Notes: generated by a model from the sequence alone, not told the origin. Positions 8,575 through 17,110 are shown, numbered from the stretch's first letter. The stretch is DNA of 64,000 nucleotides from Kitasatospora humi (GCF_020907985.1 NZ_JAJJPA010000001.1:62001-126000), one strand, 5' to 3'. Numbers and translations: made by a program.

Positions 8575-9066
8575 TCAAGCGGTTCGGTCGAGGTCCTTGC
8601 CGTAGCAGATCTCCACGTACGGGCCGGTGCAGTACGCCGGGATCTCGCGGTAGCCGTGGCGGACGTACAGCGAGCGGGCCTCGATCAGGTCGAGGCGGGT
8701 GTTGAGGAGCATCCGGGACGCGCCGAGTCGGCGCGCCTCGCTCTCCAGCAGATCCAGCAGCAGGCTCGCGCCCTTCTTGCCCCGGAAGGCGGGGCGCAGG
8801 TAGACGCGGGTGAGCTCGGCGCGTTCGGAGTCCAGCATCAGCAGGCCTCCGCAGGCGGCGGCCTCGCCATCGTAACGACCCACCACGAACTGGCCCGTGG
8901 GCGGGACGAGCAGCTCCACTCCGTCGTTCGCCAGGCCCTCGTCGACCTCCTCGGGGGTCGCGCGCCGCTTCCAGTAGCGACTGGCGACCTCGTCGTAGTA
9001 GTCGCGGCGCAGGCTGGTCGCGTCAGCGGTGCCGAAGCACTCGGGGGCCAGCTGCCAGGTGGTCAT
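8575..9066 (-). CDS. GNAT-family N-acetyltransferase
   Basis: 163 residues of the GNAT fold. The acetyl-CoA loop is RPAFRGKKGASLLL after the strand LTRVYL, and YVRHGYREIP is the usual C-terminal motif before the last strand. The substrate is unknown. ATG 9066 is chosen because the fold begins right after it; upstream in-frame codons are of low complexity. It shares a 150-bp divergent promoter region with the MarR-GNAT fusion gene, which may control it. Confidence 0.75.
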   Translation of the reverse strand: MTTWQLAPECFGTADATSLRRDYYDEVASRYWKRRATPEEVDEGLANDGVELLVPPTGQFVVGRYDGEAAACGGLLMLDSERAELTRVYLRPAFRGKKGASLLLDLLESEARRLGASRMLLNTRLDLIEARSLYVRHGYREIPAYCTGPYVEICYGKDLDRTA

Positions 9067-9200
9067 GGCATGTCTATAGCGCAGCTGCGGTGACCTCGCC
9101 AAACGGTTTCCGGAGGCGGGACGCAGGATGCGGAAACGGGAACGCGAACCTGCCACGACCCGCGGCCCCTCGCCGTGCTTCCTGGCGCCGAACCAGTCCT

Positions 9201-9214
9201 CTGACTAGGGTCAG
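9201..9214. promoter_or_regulatory. possible MarR operator
   Basis: A perfect CTGAC-N4-GTCAG palindrome ends three bases before ATG 9218 of the MarR-GNAT gene. Its place over the translation start region suggests autoregulation; it also lies 135 bp from the divergent GNAT start. Confidence 0.4.
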
Positions 9215-9217
9215 AAA

Positions 9218-10171
9218 ATGGATGCGGCGCAGATCGAACAGGTGCGGCGGTTCAACCGCACCGTCACCGAACGCGTGGGTGTTCTCCACGACCACTACCT
9301 GGGCCGCGACCGGCCCGTCGGCGAGGCCCGGCTGCTCTGGGAGATCGGCGAGCAGGGCCAGGACGTACGGCGGCTGCGACAGCGCCTCGGTCTCGACTCG
9401 GGATACGTCAGCAGACTGCTGCGCTCCCTGGAGGCCGACGGCCTGGTGACAGTGCAGCCGCAGCCTGAGGACAGACGGGTGCGCACCGTCCGGCTCACCG
9501 ACGCCGGCCTGGCGGAACGCGCCGCGCTCGACGCCCGTAGCGACGAGTTGGCGGGCGCCCTGCTCGGGCCGCTCAACACCGCCCAGCGCGCCCGGCTGGT
9601 CGCCGCCATGGCCGAGGTCGATCGACTGCTGACCGCCGCGACCGTCACGCTGGACATCGTCGATCCGCACCACCCCGACGCCCGGCACTGCCTGCGGTCC
9701 TACTACGCCGAGATCCAGGAACGCTTCGAGACCGGCTTCGACCCCACGCGGAGCCTGCTGCCCGACGCCGCCGAACTCCGGCCACCGCACGGCCTGCTCC
9801 TGATCGCCCGGCTGCACGGCGAGCCCGTCGGCTGCGCCGGCCTGAAGCTGCCGCCCGGCGCCCCCGCCGAGGTCAAACGCATGTGGGTCGCACCCGACGC
9901 CCGGGGCCTCGGACTCGGCCGCCGGTTCCTGGCCGAGTTGGAGGCGCGAGCTGCCAAGCACGGCCACTCCGTGCTGCGGCTGGACACCAACAAGGCGCTC
10001 ACTGCCGCGATCAGCCTGTACCACTCCTACGGCTTCCAGGAGGTCGCCGCCTTCAACGACGAGAGGTACGCCCACCACTGGTTCGAGAAGCGGATCGCCG
10101 CACCCCTGACGACGCCGACACAGCGCCCCTGCCCCGACGGTGAGGCAGGGTCCGTCGGAGCGGGACCCTGA
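9218..10171 (+). CDS. MarR-GNAT fusion regulator/acetyltransferase
   Basis: 317 residues in two domains. Residues 1-145 are a MarR winged helix (GEARLLWEIG, then LRQRLGLDSGYVSRLLRSLEA as recognition region, and a wing with PQPEDRRVR). Residues 150-300 are a GNAT domain with the acetyl-CoA loop VAPDARGLGLGRRFL and the ending YHSYGFQEV. Such two-domain proteins are common in actinomycetes; the acetyl acceptor is unknown, and some are thought to modify small molecules that the MarR part senses. ATG 9218 sits just after the palindrome at 9201-9214. Divergent from a single-domain GNAT gene. Confidence 0.85.
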   Translation: MDAAQIEQVRRFNRTVTERVGVLHDHYLGRDRPVGEARLLWEIGEQGQDVRRLRQRLGLDSGYVSRLLRSLEADGLVTVQPQPEDRRVRTVRLTDAGLAERAALDARSDELAGALLGPLNTAQRARLVAAMAEVDRLLTAATVTLDIVDPHHPDARHCLRSYYAEIQERFETGFDPTRSLLPDAAELRPPHGLLLIARLHGEPVGCAGLKLPPGAPAEVKRMWVAPDARGLGLGRRFLAELEARAAKHGHSVLRLDTNKALTAAISLYHSYGFQEVAAFNDERYAHHWFEKRIAAPLTTPTQRPCPDGEAGSVGAGP

Positions 10172-10465
10172 GTCGGCCCTGGACGCCGAGGCGCTTGCGC
10201 GGGCGTCGGACCGGGCGCCGGAGGTCTCCACGCTGTTCGGGGCGCTTCGGGCGATGGGCAGCGCGGGACCGGAGAACAGGGAGGCGCTGCGGCGCCACCT
10301 CGACGACGACCGGACACAGGTGCTGCACGACCGGGCGAGCTCGCTGTCACCCTACTGAGCCGGCGCGCCATCCTCGACTGGATGCTCAGGGAGGGCGAGA
10401 AGGTGGCCGAGCTTGCCGACCTGCCCGACTACCCCGCGCTCCTCGGCCGGCGGGCAGCCGTCTAA
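10140..10465 (+). pseudogene. possible frameshifted gene remnant, unknown
   Basis: From GTG 10140 one frame gives a helix-rich peptide (REALRRHLDDDRTQVLHDR) that stops at 10358. A second frame gives LSRRAILDWMLREGEKVAEL and a Leu/Pro-rich end, stopping at 10465. Together they would make a plausible protein of about 108 residues with one frameshift near 10345. The start overlaps the MarR-GNAT stop region and the end overlaps the qcrB stop by two bases. I recognise no family. It could equally be chance reading in GC-rich DNA. Confidence 0.3.
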
Positions 10466-12093
10466 CGCACCCGGTCACGGTAGTACCACTCGCTCAGGGC
10501 CGCACGCAGCCGCTGCCGCCGCGGTCCACCGGGCGCCACCATCGGCTCCGGTGCCCGCTCCATGGCCAGTGTGTACTTCTGGCGCACCGTCAGCTCCTCG
10601 TGTCCCTGCTCGTAGCCGCCCTCCACCGACTGGCTCACGAAGCCCGTCGGCACCCCGGAATCGAACCGTGACCGGTCCCTCGCCTGAAGTGCCAGGCAGA
10701 GCCAGCGGGTCAGCCAGAAGGCCAGCAGCGGCAGCACGAACAGGGCAATCCGCAGCGTCCAGTTCACCCCGTTCACCGAGACGTCGAACTGGTAGGCCAA
10801 CACGTCCTGCCCGCCGGCCATCAGCAGGACCGCGTACGCGGTGAACCCGGCCACCCCGATCGCCGTGCGGGTCGGCCGGTTGCGCGGCCGGTCGCACAGG
10901 TGGTGTTCGCTGCGGTCACCGGTGATCCACTGCTCGACGAACGGGTACGCGTACAACGCGGCGAACAGCACGATCGGGAGCACGATCGTCGGCAGCAGCG
11001 GGTTCCACGACACGGTGTGCCCCCAGAGCCGGGTCTCCGCGCCCGGCATCAGCCGCAGCGCGCCCTCCAGGAAGCCCATGTACCAGTCGGGTTGGGCATC
11101 CGTCGAGGCCTGGTCGGGACGGTACGGACCGTAGTTCCAGATCGGGTTGATCTGGGCGACCGCGGCCAGCACCGCCACCACGCCGAAGACCAGTGCCATC
11201 AGTCCGACGGTCGCCGCGGTGAACTGCGGGAAGGCCGGCTTGCCGACCACGTTGCGGCCGCTGCGGCCCGGCCCGCCCCACTGGGTGTGCTTGAGGTAGT
11301 AGACCAGGATCAGATGTGCTGTCACCAGGCCCAGCAACAGCCCGGGCAGCAGCAGGATGTGAGTGGTGTAGAGGCGCTGCGCGATCTCCGTGCCGGGCCA
11401 CGGGCCGCCGAACGCGAAGAAGGCGAGGTACGTGCCGACCAGGGGGACCGCCAGCATGAAGCCCTGCGCGGTGCGCAGCCCGGTGCCGGAGAGCAGGTCG
11501 TCGGGGAGCGAGTAGCCCGCGAACCCCTCCACCAGGGCGAGTTGGAAGAGCGTCAGGCCGATCAGCCAGTTCACCTCGCGAGGGCGGCGGAAGGCGCCGG
11601 TGAAGAAGATCCGCAGCATGTGGGCCCCGATCGAGGCCAGGAAGACCAGCGCCGACCAGTGGTGCATCTGCCGGATCAGCAGCCCGCCGCGCACGTCGAA
11701 GCTGATCCGCAGGGTGCTGGCGTAGGCCGCGGTCATCCGCACGCCGGACAGCGGCAGGTACCCGCCGTTGTACACCACCTCGCCCGACGAGGGCGTGAAG
11801 AAGAAGGTCAGGTAGACGCCCGTGAGCACCAGCAGGGCGAAGCTGTAGAGCGCCAGTTCGCCGAGCAGGAACGACCAGTGGTCGGGGAAGACCTTGCGCA
11901 CCGCGTCCTTGGCCGCGTCCAGGAAGGGCAGTCGCCCGTCGAGGTAGTCGGCCGCGCCCTCGGCGCGTTCGGCCCGTGCGCGGTGCCGGGCGTCGGCGGC
12001 GCCCTGCCGGTCCCGCGCCTCCGGCCCGCGCACTTCGGTCAACGGCGCCGTCTCGTCCCGCTTCGGCTGTTCGTTCCGCAAGCGCTGCCGCAT
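10462..12093 (-). CDS. qcrB: cytochrome b subunit of the bc1-type complex, stand-alone copy
   Basis: 543 residues with about nine membrane helices. Two His pairs bind the b haems: HHWSALVFLASIGAHMLR and TTHILLLPGLLLGLVTAHL. The quinol-site motif is PDWYMGF in place of PEWY, as in actinobacteria, and WNYGPYRPDQ precedes it. It passes electrons from menaquinol to the cytochrome c subunit. A cytosolic N-terminal stretch of 60 charged residues and a long C-terminal tail are usual for QcrB. No qcrA (Rieske) or qcrC gene lies near, so like ctaD at 3832 this is a second copy away from the main respiratory operon. GAGAGG lies upstream of ATG 12093. Confidence 0.93.
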   Translation of the reverse strand: MRQRLRNEQPKRDETAPLTEVRGPEARDRQGAADARHRARAERAEGAADYLDGRLPFLDAAKDAVRKVFPDHWSFLLGELALYSFALLVLTGVYLTFFFTPSSGEVVYNGGYLPLSGVRMTAAYASTLRISFDVRGGLLIRQMHHWSALVFLASIGAHMLRIFFTGAFRRPREVNWLIGLTLFQLALVEGFAGYSLPDDLLSGTGLRTAQGFMLAVPLVGTYLAFFAFGGPWPGTEIAQRLYTTHILLLPGLLLGLVTAHLILVYYLKHTQWGGPGRSGRNVVGKPAFPQFTAATVGLMALVFGVVAVLAAVAQINPIWNYGPYRPDQASTDAQPDWYMGFLEGALRLMPGAETRLWGHTVSWNPLLPTIVLPIVLFAALYAYPFVEQWITGDRSEHHLCDRPRNRPTRTAIGVAGFTAYAVLLMAGGQDVLAYQFDVSVNGVNWTLRIALFVLPLLAFWLTRWLCLALQARDRSRFDSGVPTGFVSQSVEGGYEQGHEELTVRQKYTLAMERAPEPMVAPGGPRRQRLRAALSEWYYRDRVR

Positions 12094-12387
12094 CCGCCGC
12101 GCACCTCTCGTCCGTTCCCCTTTTCGGCCCAGTCTGGTTGTGGTCGGGCCACTGGAGCGGCAGCGCGGGCCGCCGGGGCGCGGGGTTCACCTGATTGCTC
12201 CGGGAGAGGGGCTGAGGAGGTGGCCCCAGCAGGAGTCCCGGCCGCCGCCGAGCCGGTGCGCCGGGGCGGCGGGTCGGCGCCGGTGCCGAGCCGATCCCGC
12301 CCTGTCGGTGGACGGCGGTAGATTCGAGGTGGGTGCTCTCCGGGTGCCCGCCGTCGTCCGTTCAGTCCGCTAGCTAAGGCCTTCGTC

Positions 12388-13191
12388 GTGACCCTGCGCA
12401 TCGCCACCTGGAACATCAACTCCGTCACCGCGCGGCTGCCCAAGCTGCTGGAGTGGCTGGAGGGCGCCAAGCCCGATGTGCTCTGCCTGCAGGAGCTGAA
12501 GGTCGCCGCCGGCGCCTTCCCCTACGAGGCGGTGCGGGAGCTCGGTTACGAGACCGAGGCGCACGGCACCGGGCGGTGGAACGGCGTGGCGATCCTCTCC
12601 AAGGTCGGCCTGACGGACGTGGTGCGCGGCCTGCCCAACCAGCCCGGCTACCAGGCGGAGGACGCGCTGCTGCCCGAGCTGGAGGCCCGCGCCATCGCGG
12701 CCACCTGCGGGCCGGTGCGGGTCTGGTCGGTGTACGTGCCCAACGGGCGCGAGGTCGGCCACGCGCACTACCGTTACAAGCTGGACTGGCTGGCGACGCT
12801 GCGTCAGGACATCGCCGAGGACGCGGCCGCCGACCGCCCGTTCGCGGTGCTCGGCGACTACAACGTGGCCCCGACCGACGAGGACGTCTTCGACGTGGCC
12901 GCGTTCGAGGGCCAGACCCATGTCACCCCGCTGGAGCGGAAGGCGCTGGCCGACCTGCGCGCCGCCGGCCTGTCCGACGTGGTCCCGCGCGCCCTCAAGT
13001 ACGACCGCCCCTACACCTACTGGGACTACCGCCAGCTCTGCTTCCCCAAGAACCGGGGCATGCGGATCGACCTGGTGTACGGCAACGCCGCGTTCGCCGC
13101 CGCCGTCAGCGACAGCTACGTCGACCGCGAGGCCCGCAAGGGCAAGGGCACCTCCGACCACGCCCCGGTCGTGGTGGACCTCGACCTCTAA
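12388..13191 (+). CDS. xthA: exodeoxyribonuclease III
   Basis: 267 residues of the exonuclease III/AP-endonuclease fold. Conserved sites: RIATWNINSVTARL at the start, LCLQELK with the metal-binding Glu, GDYNVAP with the catalytic Asp and Asn, RIDLVY, and TSDHAPVVVDL with the catalytic His near the end. It nicks DNA at abasic sites and degrades 3' ends in base-excision repair. GTG 12388 has AAGG 9 nt before it. The stop codon overlaps that of the convergent YhhN-like gene, so the two genes share four bases. Confidence 0.92.
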   Translation: MTLRIATWNINSVTARLPKLLEWLEGAKPDVLCLQELKVAAGAFPYEAVRELGYETEAHGTGRWNGVAILSKVGLTDVVRGLPNQPGYQAEDALLPELEARAIAATCGPVRVWSVYVPNGREVGHAHYRYKLDWLATLRQDIAEDAAADRPFAVLGDYNVAPTDEDVFDVAAFEGQTHVTPLERKALADLRAAGLSDVVPRALKYDRPYTYWDYRQLCFPKNRGMRIDLVYGNAAFAAAVSDSYVDREARKGKGTSDHAPVVVDLDL

Positions 13192-13892
13192 GCGTCGGAG
13201 CGCTGGGTCTGCGCCCTGAGGGCGGCGGTGGCCAGCAGGTACTGGGCCAGCAGGTAGGTCGCCATGATCCAGAACTCATGGCCGGGGAGCTGCTTCCAGC
13301 CGGCCAGCCGGGTGGCGATCAGGGTGTCGGAGAGCAGGAAGAGCCCGCCGCCCAGGCCGGCCCGCAGACCCAGGCCGGTGGAGGTCACCGCCGTACTGGC
13401 CAGCAGCAGGCTGTAGCCGGCCACCGGGACCTTCAGCGAGCCCAGCCCCGGCCAGAGCCGGTTGAGCAGCACCGCCCAGGCCAGCGCGTAGCCGGCTGCC
13501 ACGATGGCGAGGCGTCGACGCTCCGTCATCGCGCCCTGCTTGGCGAACATCGCGATGTAGCAGACGTGCGCCGCCGCGAAGGAGGCCATGCCGGCCAGGA
13601 AGGCGGGTTCGGAGTCGAACTGCAGCAGCACGTCGCCGGCGGTGCTGGCCGCCAGCGCGGGGGTGAGCAGCGACGGCGTGGGGCCCTCGGTGGCGACCGC
13701 GTGTGCGGCCAGCAGCGGCATCAGGGCGGGCTTGGTCACCTGCTCGGCCGCCGAGCTGCCGGTCAGCAGCGAGCCGAGGTGGGCAGCCGAGGTCGCCGCG
13801 AAGGCGGAGAACAGGCCGCGGGCCCGTCCGGCGAGCCGGCCACTGCTGCCGAGGGTCTGCAGCCGGCCACTGGTGCTGAGGCTGTGCAACAT
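13188..13892 (-). CDS. YhhN-family membrane protein (lysoplasmalogenase-like)
   Basis: 234 residues with about seven or eight membrane helices between residues 12 and 228. The helices KPALMPLLAAHAV, LQFDSEPAFLAGMASFAAAH and GGGLFLLSDTLIATRLAG follow the YhhN/TMEM86 pattern, with Asp in the GD and SD positions expected for the active site. TMEM86B cleaves the vinyl-ether bond of lysoplasmalogens; the bacterial role is unclear. GGAGGG lies 10 nt before ATG 13892. Its stop overlaps the xthA stop, so the two convergent mRNAs must be complementary at their ends. Confidence 0.75.
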   Translation of the reverse strand: MLHSLSTSGRLQTLGSSGRLAGRARGLFSAFAATSAAHLGSLLTGSSAAEQVTKPALMPLLAAHAVATEGPTPSLLTPALAASTAGDVLLQFDSEPAFLAGMASFAAAHVCYIAMFAKQGAMTERRRLAIVAAGYALAWAVLLNRLWPGLGSLKVPVAGYSLLLASTAVTSTGLGLRAGLGGGLFLLSDTLIATRLAGWKQLPGHEFWIMATYLLAQYLLATAALRAQTQRSDA

Positions 13893-14194
13893 GCGGTGAT
13901 GCCCTCCGGGCTGAGTACGGGACAGGGTGGGGCGGCACCCCGACGCGAGAGTCGGTACGGGAACCCCGGCACGATAATTGACGCGACGGGTCGCTCGGAA
14001 GACATTGTTACCGACGCGTAGGCGCCGCACCGACCCGCATCGTCCACGGGCGCCCCGTCAGGTGCCTTAGGCTGTTCCGTCGGGAGTCATCGGTGGCTCC
14101 CGACGGTGGGACGGCAGGCGAGACGGGCGGCACGGCGGAGGGGCGCGTGAACGGGGGCGGAGCGCTGCACGGCACCGAACTGCCCGGCGGCACA
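13893..14194. other. 302-bp divergent intergenic region
   Basis: Between the YhhN-like gene (left) and the DUF2398 gene (right). It holds a TAGGCT -10 candidate (14068-14073) for the rightward gene and a perfect hairpin right after it (14077-14106). I see no gene in it. Confidence 0.6.
14068..14106 (+). promoter_or_regulatory. -10 box and perfect inverted repeat before the DUF2398 gene
   Basis: TAGGCT (14068-14073) is a common Streptomyces -10. Four bases on, CCGTCGGGAG (14077-14086) pairs perfectly with CTCCCGACGG (14097-14106). The repeat would cover the transcription start or the 5' end of the mRNA, so it may be an operator or a leader hairpin. Confidence 0.45.
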
Positions 14195-15655
14195 ATGACC
14201 CTCCGTAGGCGCACCGAGGTGGCGGTCCCCGCTGCCGAGCCCACCCGCAGCCGGCAGCCCGAGGCCGACCAGTTGCTGCTGCTGGCCCGCCGGTTCGCCG
14301 GCTGCGAGCCGCGCCAAGCGCACGACCTGTTCACCGACGCCTTCGGCCTCTACGGCGCCCGGCACTTCGGCACCGCCCCCGCGCCGGCCGCCGCCGATCT
14401 GGCCGCGGTCAGCTGGTGGCACGGCCCGACGGCCCGTCAACCGCTGCCCCGGGCCCGGCGCGGCCGCCGGCCGGCACCGGCGGGCACCGTGCCGGCCGTG
14501 CGCGGCGGCGCCGGACGGCACCGCAAGCGCGAGGCCAGCGCCGTGCAGGCCACCGAACGACGCACCGCTGCCCGGATGCTGCTCGCCCAGCCGCTGGTGA
14601 CCGCGACCGGCCCGCACGCACCGGCCTTTCCGCTGATCCAGCGTCATGCCGACTGGCTGGCCGAGCGTTTCGCCGACCTGCTCGGCTATCCGCTGATCGT
14701 CGGAGACGGTTTCGCCCGGCTGGTCAAGGCCGAGCTCGGTCCGGGTGCCGAACGCCAGCTGCTGCTGGCCGGCACTCCCGGCACGCCGCGGCGCTACGCG
14801 GCGCTCGCGGTGGCCCTCTCGGTGGTACTGCTCGGTCCGGACCGCTGGCCCCCGGGCCAGCTCGCCGCCCGGATCGCCCAGACCTGCGCCGCCGAGTCGG
14901 TGACCGTCGAGCCGGCCGACCTGACCGCCGCCGTCACCCAGCTGGCCGAGTGGCAGGCGGTCACCGAGCTGCCCGAGGCCTGGCACGGCGTGAACCACCC
15001 GCTGGCCGCCGCACTGGCCGCCGCCTGCCGCCCGGCCCAGCCGGAGGACCCGCCGGCGCCGCGCACCACCATCCCGGTCGCGGTGCGCCGACGGCTGGCC
15101 GAGACACCGGTGCTGCTGGTGCAGGAGCTCACCGGGCTGGAGCACGAGTGGCTCTGGGAGGCCCGGGAGCGGGAGGCGGAGCTGTTCGCCGACTTCCTCG
15201 GCCTGGTCACCGAGGTCAGGGCGGAGGGCGTGGCGCTGCTCGACCCGGCCGGCGAGCTGACCGACCTCCGGCTGCCCGGCCCCGGGCCGCTGGCGGAGGC
15301 GGCGCTGCTCCTGGTGGAGCGGCTGGTGGAGGAGCTGCGGCCGCTGCCGGGCGAACCCGCGCAGGTCGGGGTGCCGATCGCGGAGGCGCTGATAGACGGG
15401 ATCCTCGGCGACGTCGCCGACGAGTGGCACCCGGAGGAGGCCGGCGCCGACGCCGAGCGCCGGGCCCATCTGTCGGACCGCGCCGCGTTCCGGCGCGAGG
15501 TGCTGGACCTGCTGCACCGCCTGGGCCTGATCGCCCCGGCACCGGCGGCCGGGGCCGGCCGGGGCGGTTGGCGGCTGCTGGCGCCCGCCGCCCGCTACGC
15601 GGCGGAACTCGGCGAGCTGCCGGTGGGCGGGACGGGGCGGCACTCCCGGCGCTGA
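14195..15655 (+). CDS. orphan DUF2398 (TIGR02678) protein, Wadjet JetB-like
   Basis: About 486 residues from ATG 14195; upstream GTG codons at 14093 and 14147 are alternatives. From residue 120 on the protein follows the TIGR02678 pattern: ERRTAARMLLAQPLVTA, a segment with RHADWLAERFADLLGYPL, VAVRRRLAETPVLL, the hallmark RAEGVALLDPAGELTDLRLP, and a winged-helix-like end with FRREVLDLLHRLGLI and GGWRLLAPAARY. In defence loci DUF2398 proteins are the JetB (kleisin-associated) partner of the SMC-like ATPase of type II Wadjet systems. Here no DUF2397, DUF2399 or SMC gene is near. The N-terminal 115 residues are basic and match nothing I know. Function without partners is unknown. Confidence 0.7.
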   Translation: MTLRRRTEVAVPAAEPTRSRQPEADQLLLLARRFAGCEPRQAHDLFTDAFGLYGARHFGTAPAPAAADLAAVSWWHGPTARQPLPRARRGRRPAPAGTVPAVRGGAGRHRKREASAVQATERRTAARMLLAQPLVTATGPHAPAFPLIQRHADWLAERFADLLGYPLIVGDGFARLVKAELGPGAERQLLLAGTPGTPRRYAALAVALSVVLLGPDRWPPGQLAARIAQTCAAESVTVEPADLTAAVTQLAEWQAVTELPEAWHGVNHPLAAALAAACRPAQPEDPPAPRTTIPVAVRRRLAETPVLLVQELTGLEHEWLWEAREREAELFADFLGLVTEVRAEGVALLDPAGELTDLRLPGPGPLAEAALLLVERLVEELRPLPGEPAQVGVPIAEALIDGILGDVADEWHPEEAGADAERRAHLSDRAAFRREVLDLLHRLGLIAPAPAAGAGRGGWRLLAPAARYAAELGELPVGGTGRHSRR

Positions 15656-15687
15656 CCGGCGAGTCGGGGGCAGGTCGGTTCAGGCCC

Positions 15688-15909
15688 TCAGTGCTCGGCG
15701 CCCGCGTTGACCGAGACCTGCTGATGCCCGACGGTCTCCACGGTGGCGCCCACGCCCAGGCCGCCGAGCGCCACGGAGGCGGCCACCGCGGCACACGCCA
15801 GCAGTCGCCGATGGCGTTTGGGCAGCGGAAAGCGCACCTGGTCAACGGGGTCGTGGCCACTCAGCGGCGAGCGGCCCGGGAAGCGCGGTTCATCCATGGT
15901 GGGGAGCAT
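15688..15909 (-). CDS. small membrane or exported protein, unknown
   Basis: 73 residues: a charged N-terminal part with the basic run KRHRRLLA, one hydrophobic helix (about residues 36-56), and a short outer tail ending in HQQVSVNAGAEH. I recognise no family; similar tiny single-span proteins are frequent in Streptomyces. ATG 15909 or ATG 15897 could be the start. It converges on the DUF2398 gene, with 32 bp between stops. Confidence 0.5.
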   Translation of the reverse strand: MLPTMDEPRFPGRSPLSGHDPVDQVRFPLPKRHRRLLACAAVAASVALGGLGVGATVETVGHQQVSVNAGAEH

Positions 15910-16192
15910 TCCACCGCGGTGTTAAACGATGACGACACCGGGATGAACGCAGCCCAGGTGCCACACATCGAAACGGATCGTGGCAAGTCCGACTTTCATT
16001 GCGTCACGTCACACGCGCCGCGGCCCCCGGTGCGGCTGTCCTCCGGTGCGGCCGGGCTTTGGTGCCGCCCGTCCTCCGGTGCGGCAGTCCTCCGGTGTAG
16101 CCGGCCCCGGTGCGGCCGGTCGCCGCAGGCAGCCGGTACCGCCGACGCCCTTGCCCGCCGTCGCAGCCTCGTCGACCCACGGTGACGAGCGA
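15910..16192. other. intergenic region with short GC repeats
   Basis: Between two leftward genes. Three imperfect copies of TCCTCCGGTGCGGC occur between 16038 and 16102. I see no gene; it must hold the thioesterase terminator and the promoter of the small gene at 15909. Confidence 0.4.
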
Positions 16193-17110
16193 TCAGTTCC
16201 CCTTCGGCCGCAGCTCCCGCAGCAGGGTCTCCTGGACGGCGGAGGCCACCAGCACCCCGTCCCGGTCGTAGAACTCGCCGAGCGCCAGCCCGCGGCCGTC
16301 CGACGCCGACGGACTGCGCTGGGCGAACAGCACCCACTCGTCGGCCCGGATCGGGCGGTGGAACCACATCGCGTGGTCCAGCGAGGCGAGCGACACCCTG
16401 GTCGGATCGGTGCGCTGGAAGGCGTGCTTCTGCAGGTGCAGCGCGGTGGTCGAGGCCAGCGTCAGATCGGAGAGGTAGGTCAGCGCGCAGGTCTGGATCA
16501 GCGGGTCGTCGGCGGGCAGCGGGGTGCCGGTGCGCAGCCAGACGAACTGCTGCGGCACCCCGGGCAGCTCCGGCGGCATGCCCGGCGCGTCCGACGGCAC
16601 GAACCGGATCTCCAGCGAGTGGTACCCGAGGGCCGCGCGGAAGTCGTCCGGATCGTTCGCGGCCCAGGTGAGGAACGGGTCGTCCAGCCCTTCCGGGCCC
16701 GGCACCGGCGGCATCGTGCGCTGGCGCTCCCGGCTGGTCTCCGGCACCTTGAACGAGGCGGACAGCGTGAAGATCGCCTCGCCGCGCTGGACCGCCGTGA
16801 CCCGGCGGGTGGCGTAGGAGCGGCCGTCCCGCAGCCGCTCCACCTGGTAGACGATCGGTCGGCGCGGATCGCCGGGACGCATGAAGTAGCCGTGCAGCGA
16901 GTGCACGTGCCGCGCCTGGTCGACCGTGCGGCCACCCGCGGTGAGCGCCTGCGCGGCCACCTGGCCGCCGAACGCCCGCAGCGGGGCGCCGGCGTGGCAC
17001 CAGCCGCGGTAGAGGTTCTCGTCCAGTTCCTCGATCCGCAGCAGGTCGAGGAAGTGGACGGGCTTGGGGTCACCCGGTTGCTGCTCCCGGGCCGGCGCGT
17101 CGATCGTCAT
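16193..17110 (-). CDS. tesB: acyl-CoA thioesterase II
   Basis: 305 residues in two hot-dog domains. The first has LYRGWCHAGAPLRAFGGQVAAQAL and the segment VHSLHGYFMRPGD; the second has YLSDLTLASTTAL with the catalytic Asp and LDHAMWFHRPIRADEWVLF. These are the defining TesB segments. The enzyme releases free fatty acid from acyl-CoA in the cytosol. Length is near the usual 290. ATG 17110 directly precedes the conserved fold. It lies downstream of the metallo-beta-lactamase gene on the same strand, 64 bp apart. Confidence 0.92.
   Translation of the reverse strand: MTIDAPAREQQPGDPKPVHFLDLLRIEELDENLYRGWCHAGAPLRAFGGQVAAQALTAGGRTVDQARHVHSLHGYFMRPGDPRRPIVYQVERLRDGRSYATRRVTAVQRGEAIFTLSASFKVPETSRERQRTMPPVPGPEGLDDPFLTWAANDPDDFRAALGYHSLEIRFVPSDAPGMPPELPGVPQQFVWLRTGTPLPADDPLIQTCALTYLSDLTLASTTALHLQKHAFQRTDPTRVSLASLDHAMWFHRPIRADEWVLFAQRSPSASDGRGLALGEFYDRDGVLVASAVQETLLRELRPKGN

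Noticed and set aside
14087..15643. 518-codon open frame on the minus strand across the DUF2398 gene
   Set aside because: Gln/Gly/Arg-rich and without family pattern, while the plus frame follows TIGR02678.
14195..15655. Complete Wadjet defence system
   Set aside because: Only the DUF2398 part is present; no SMC-like, DUF2397 or DUF2399 gene lies near.
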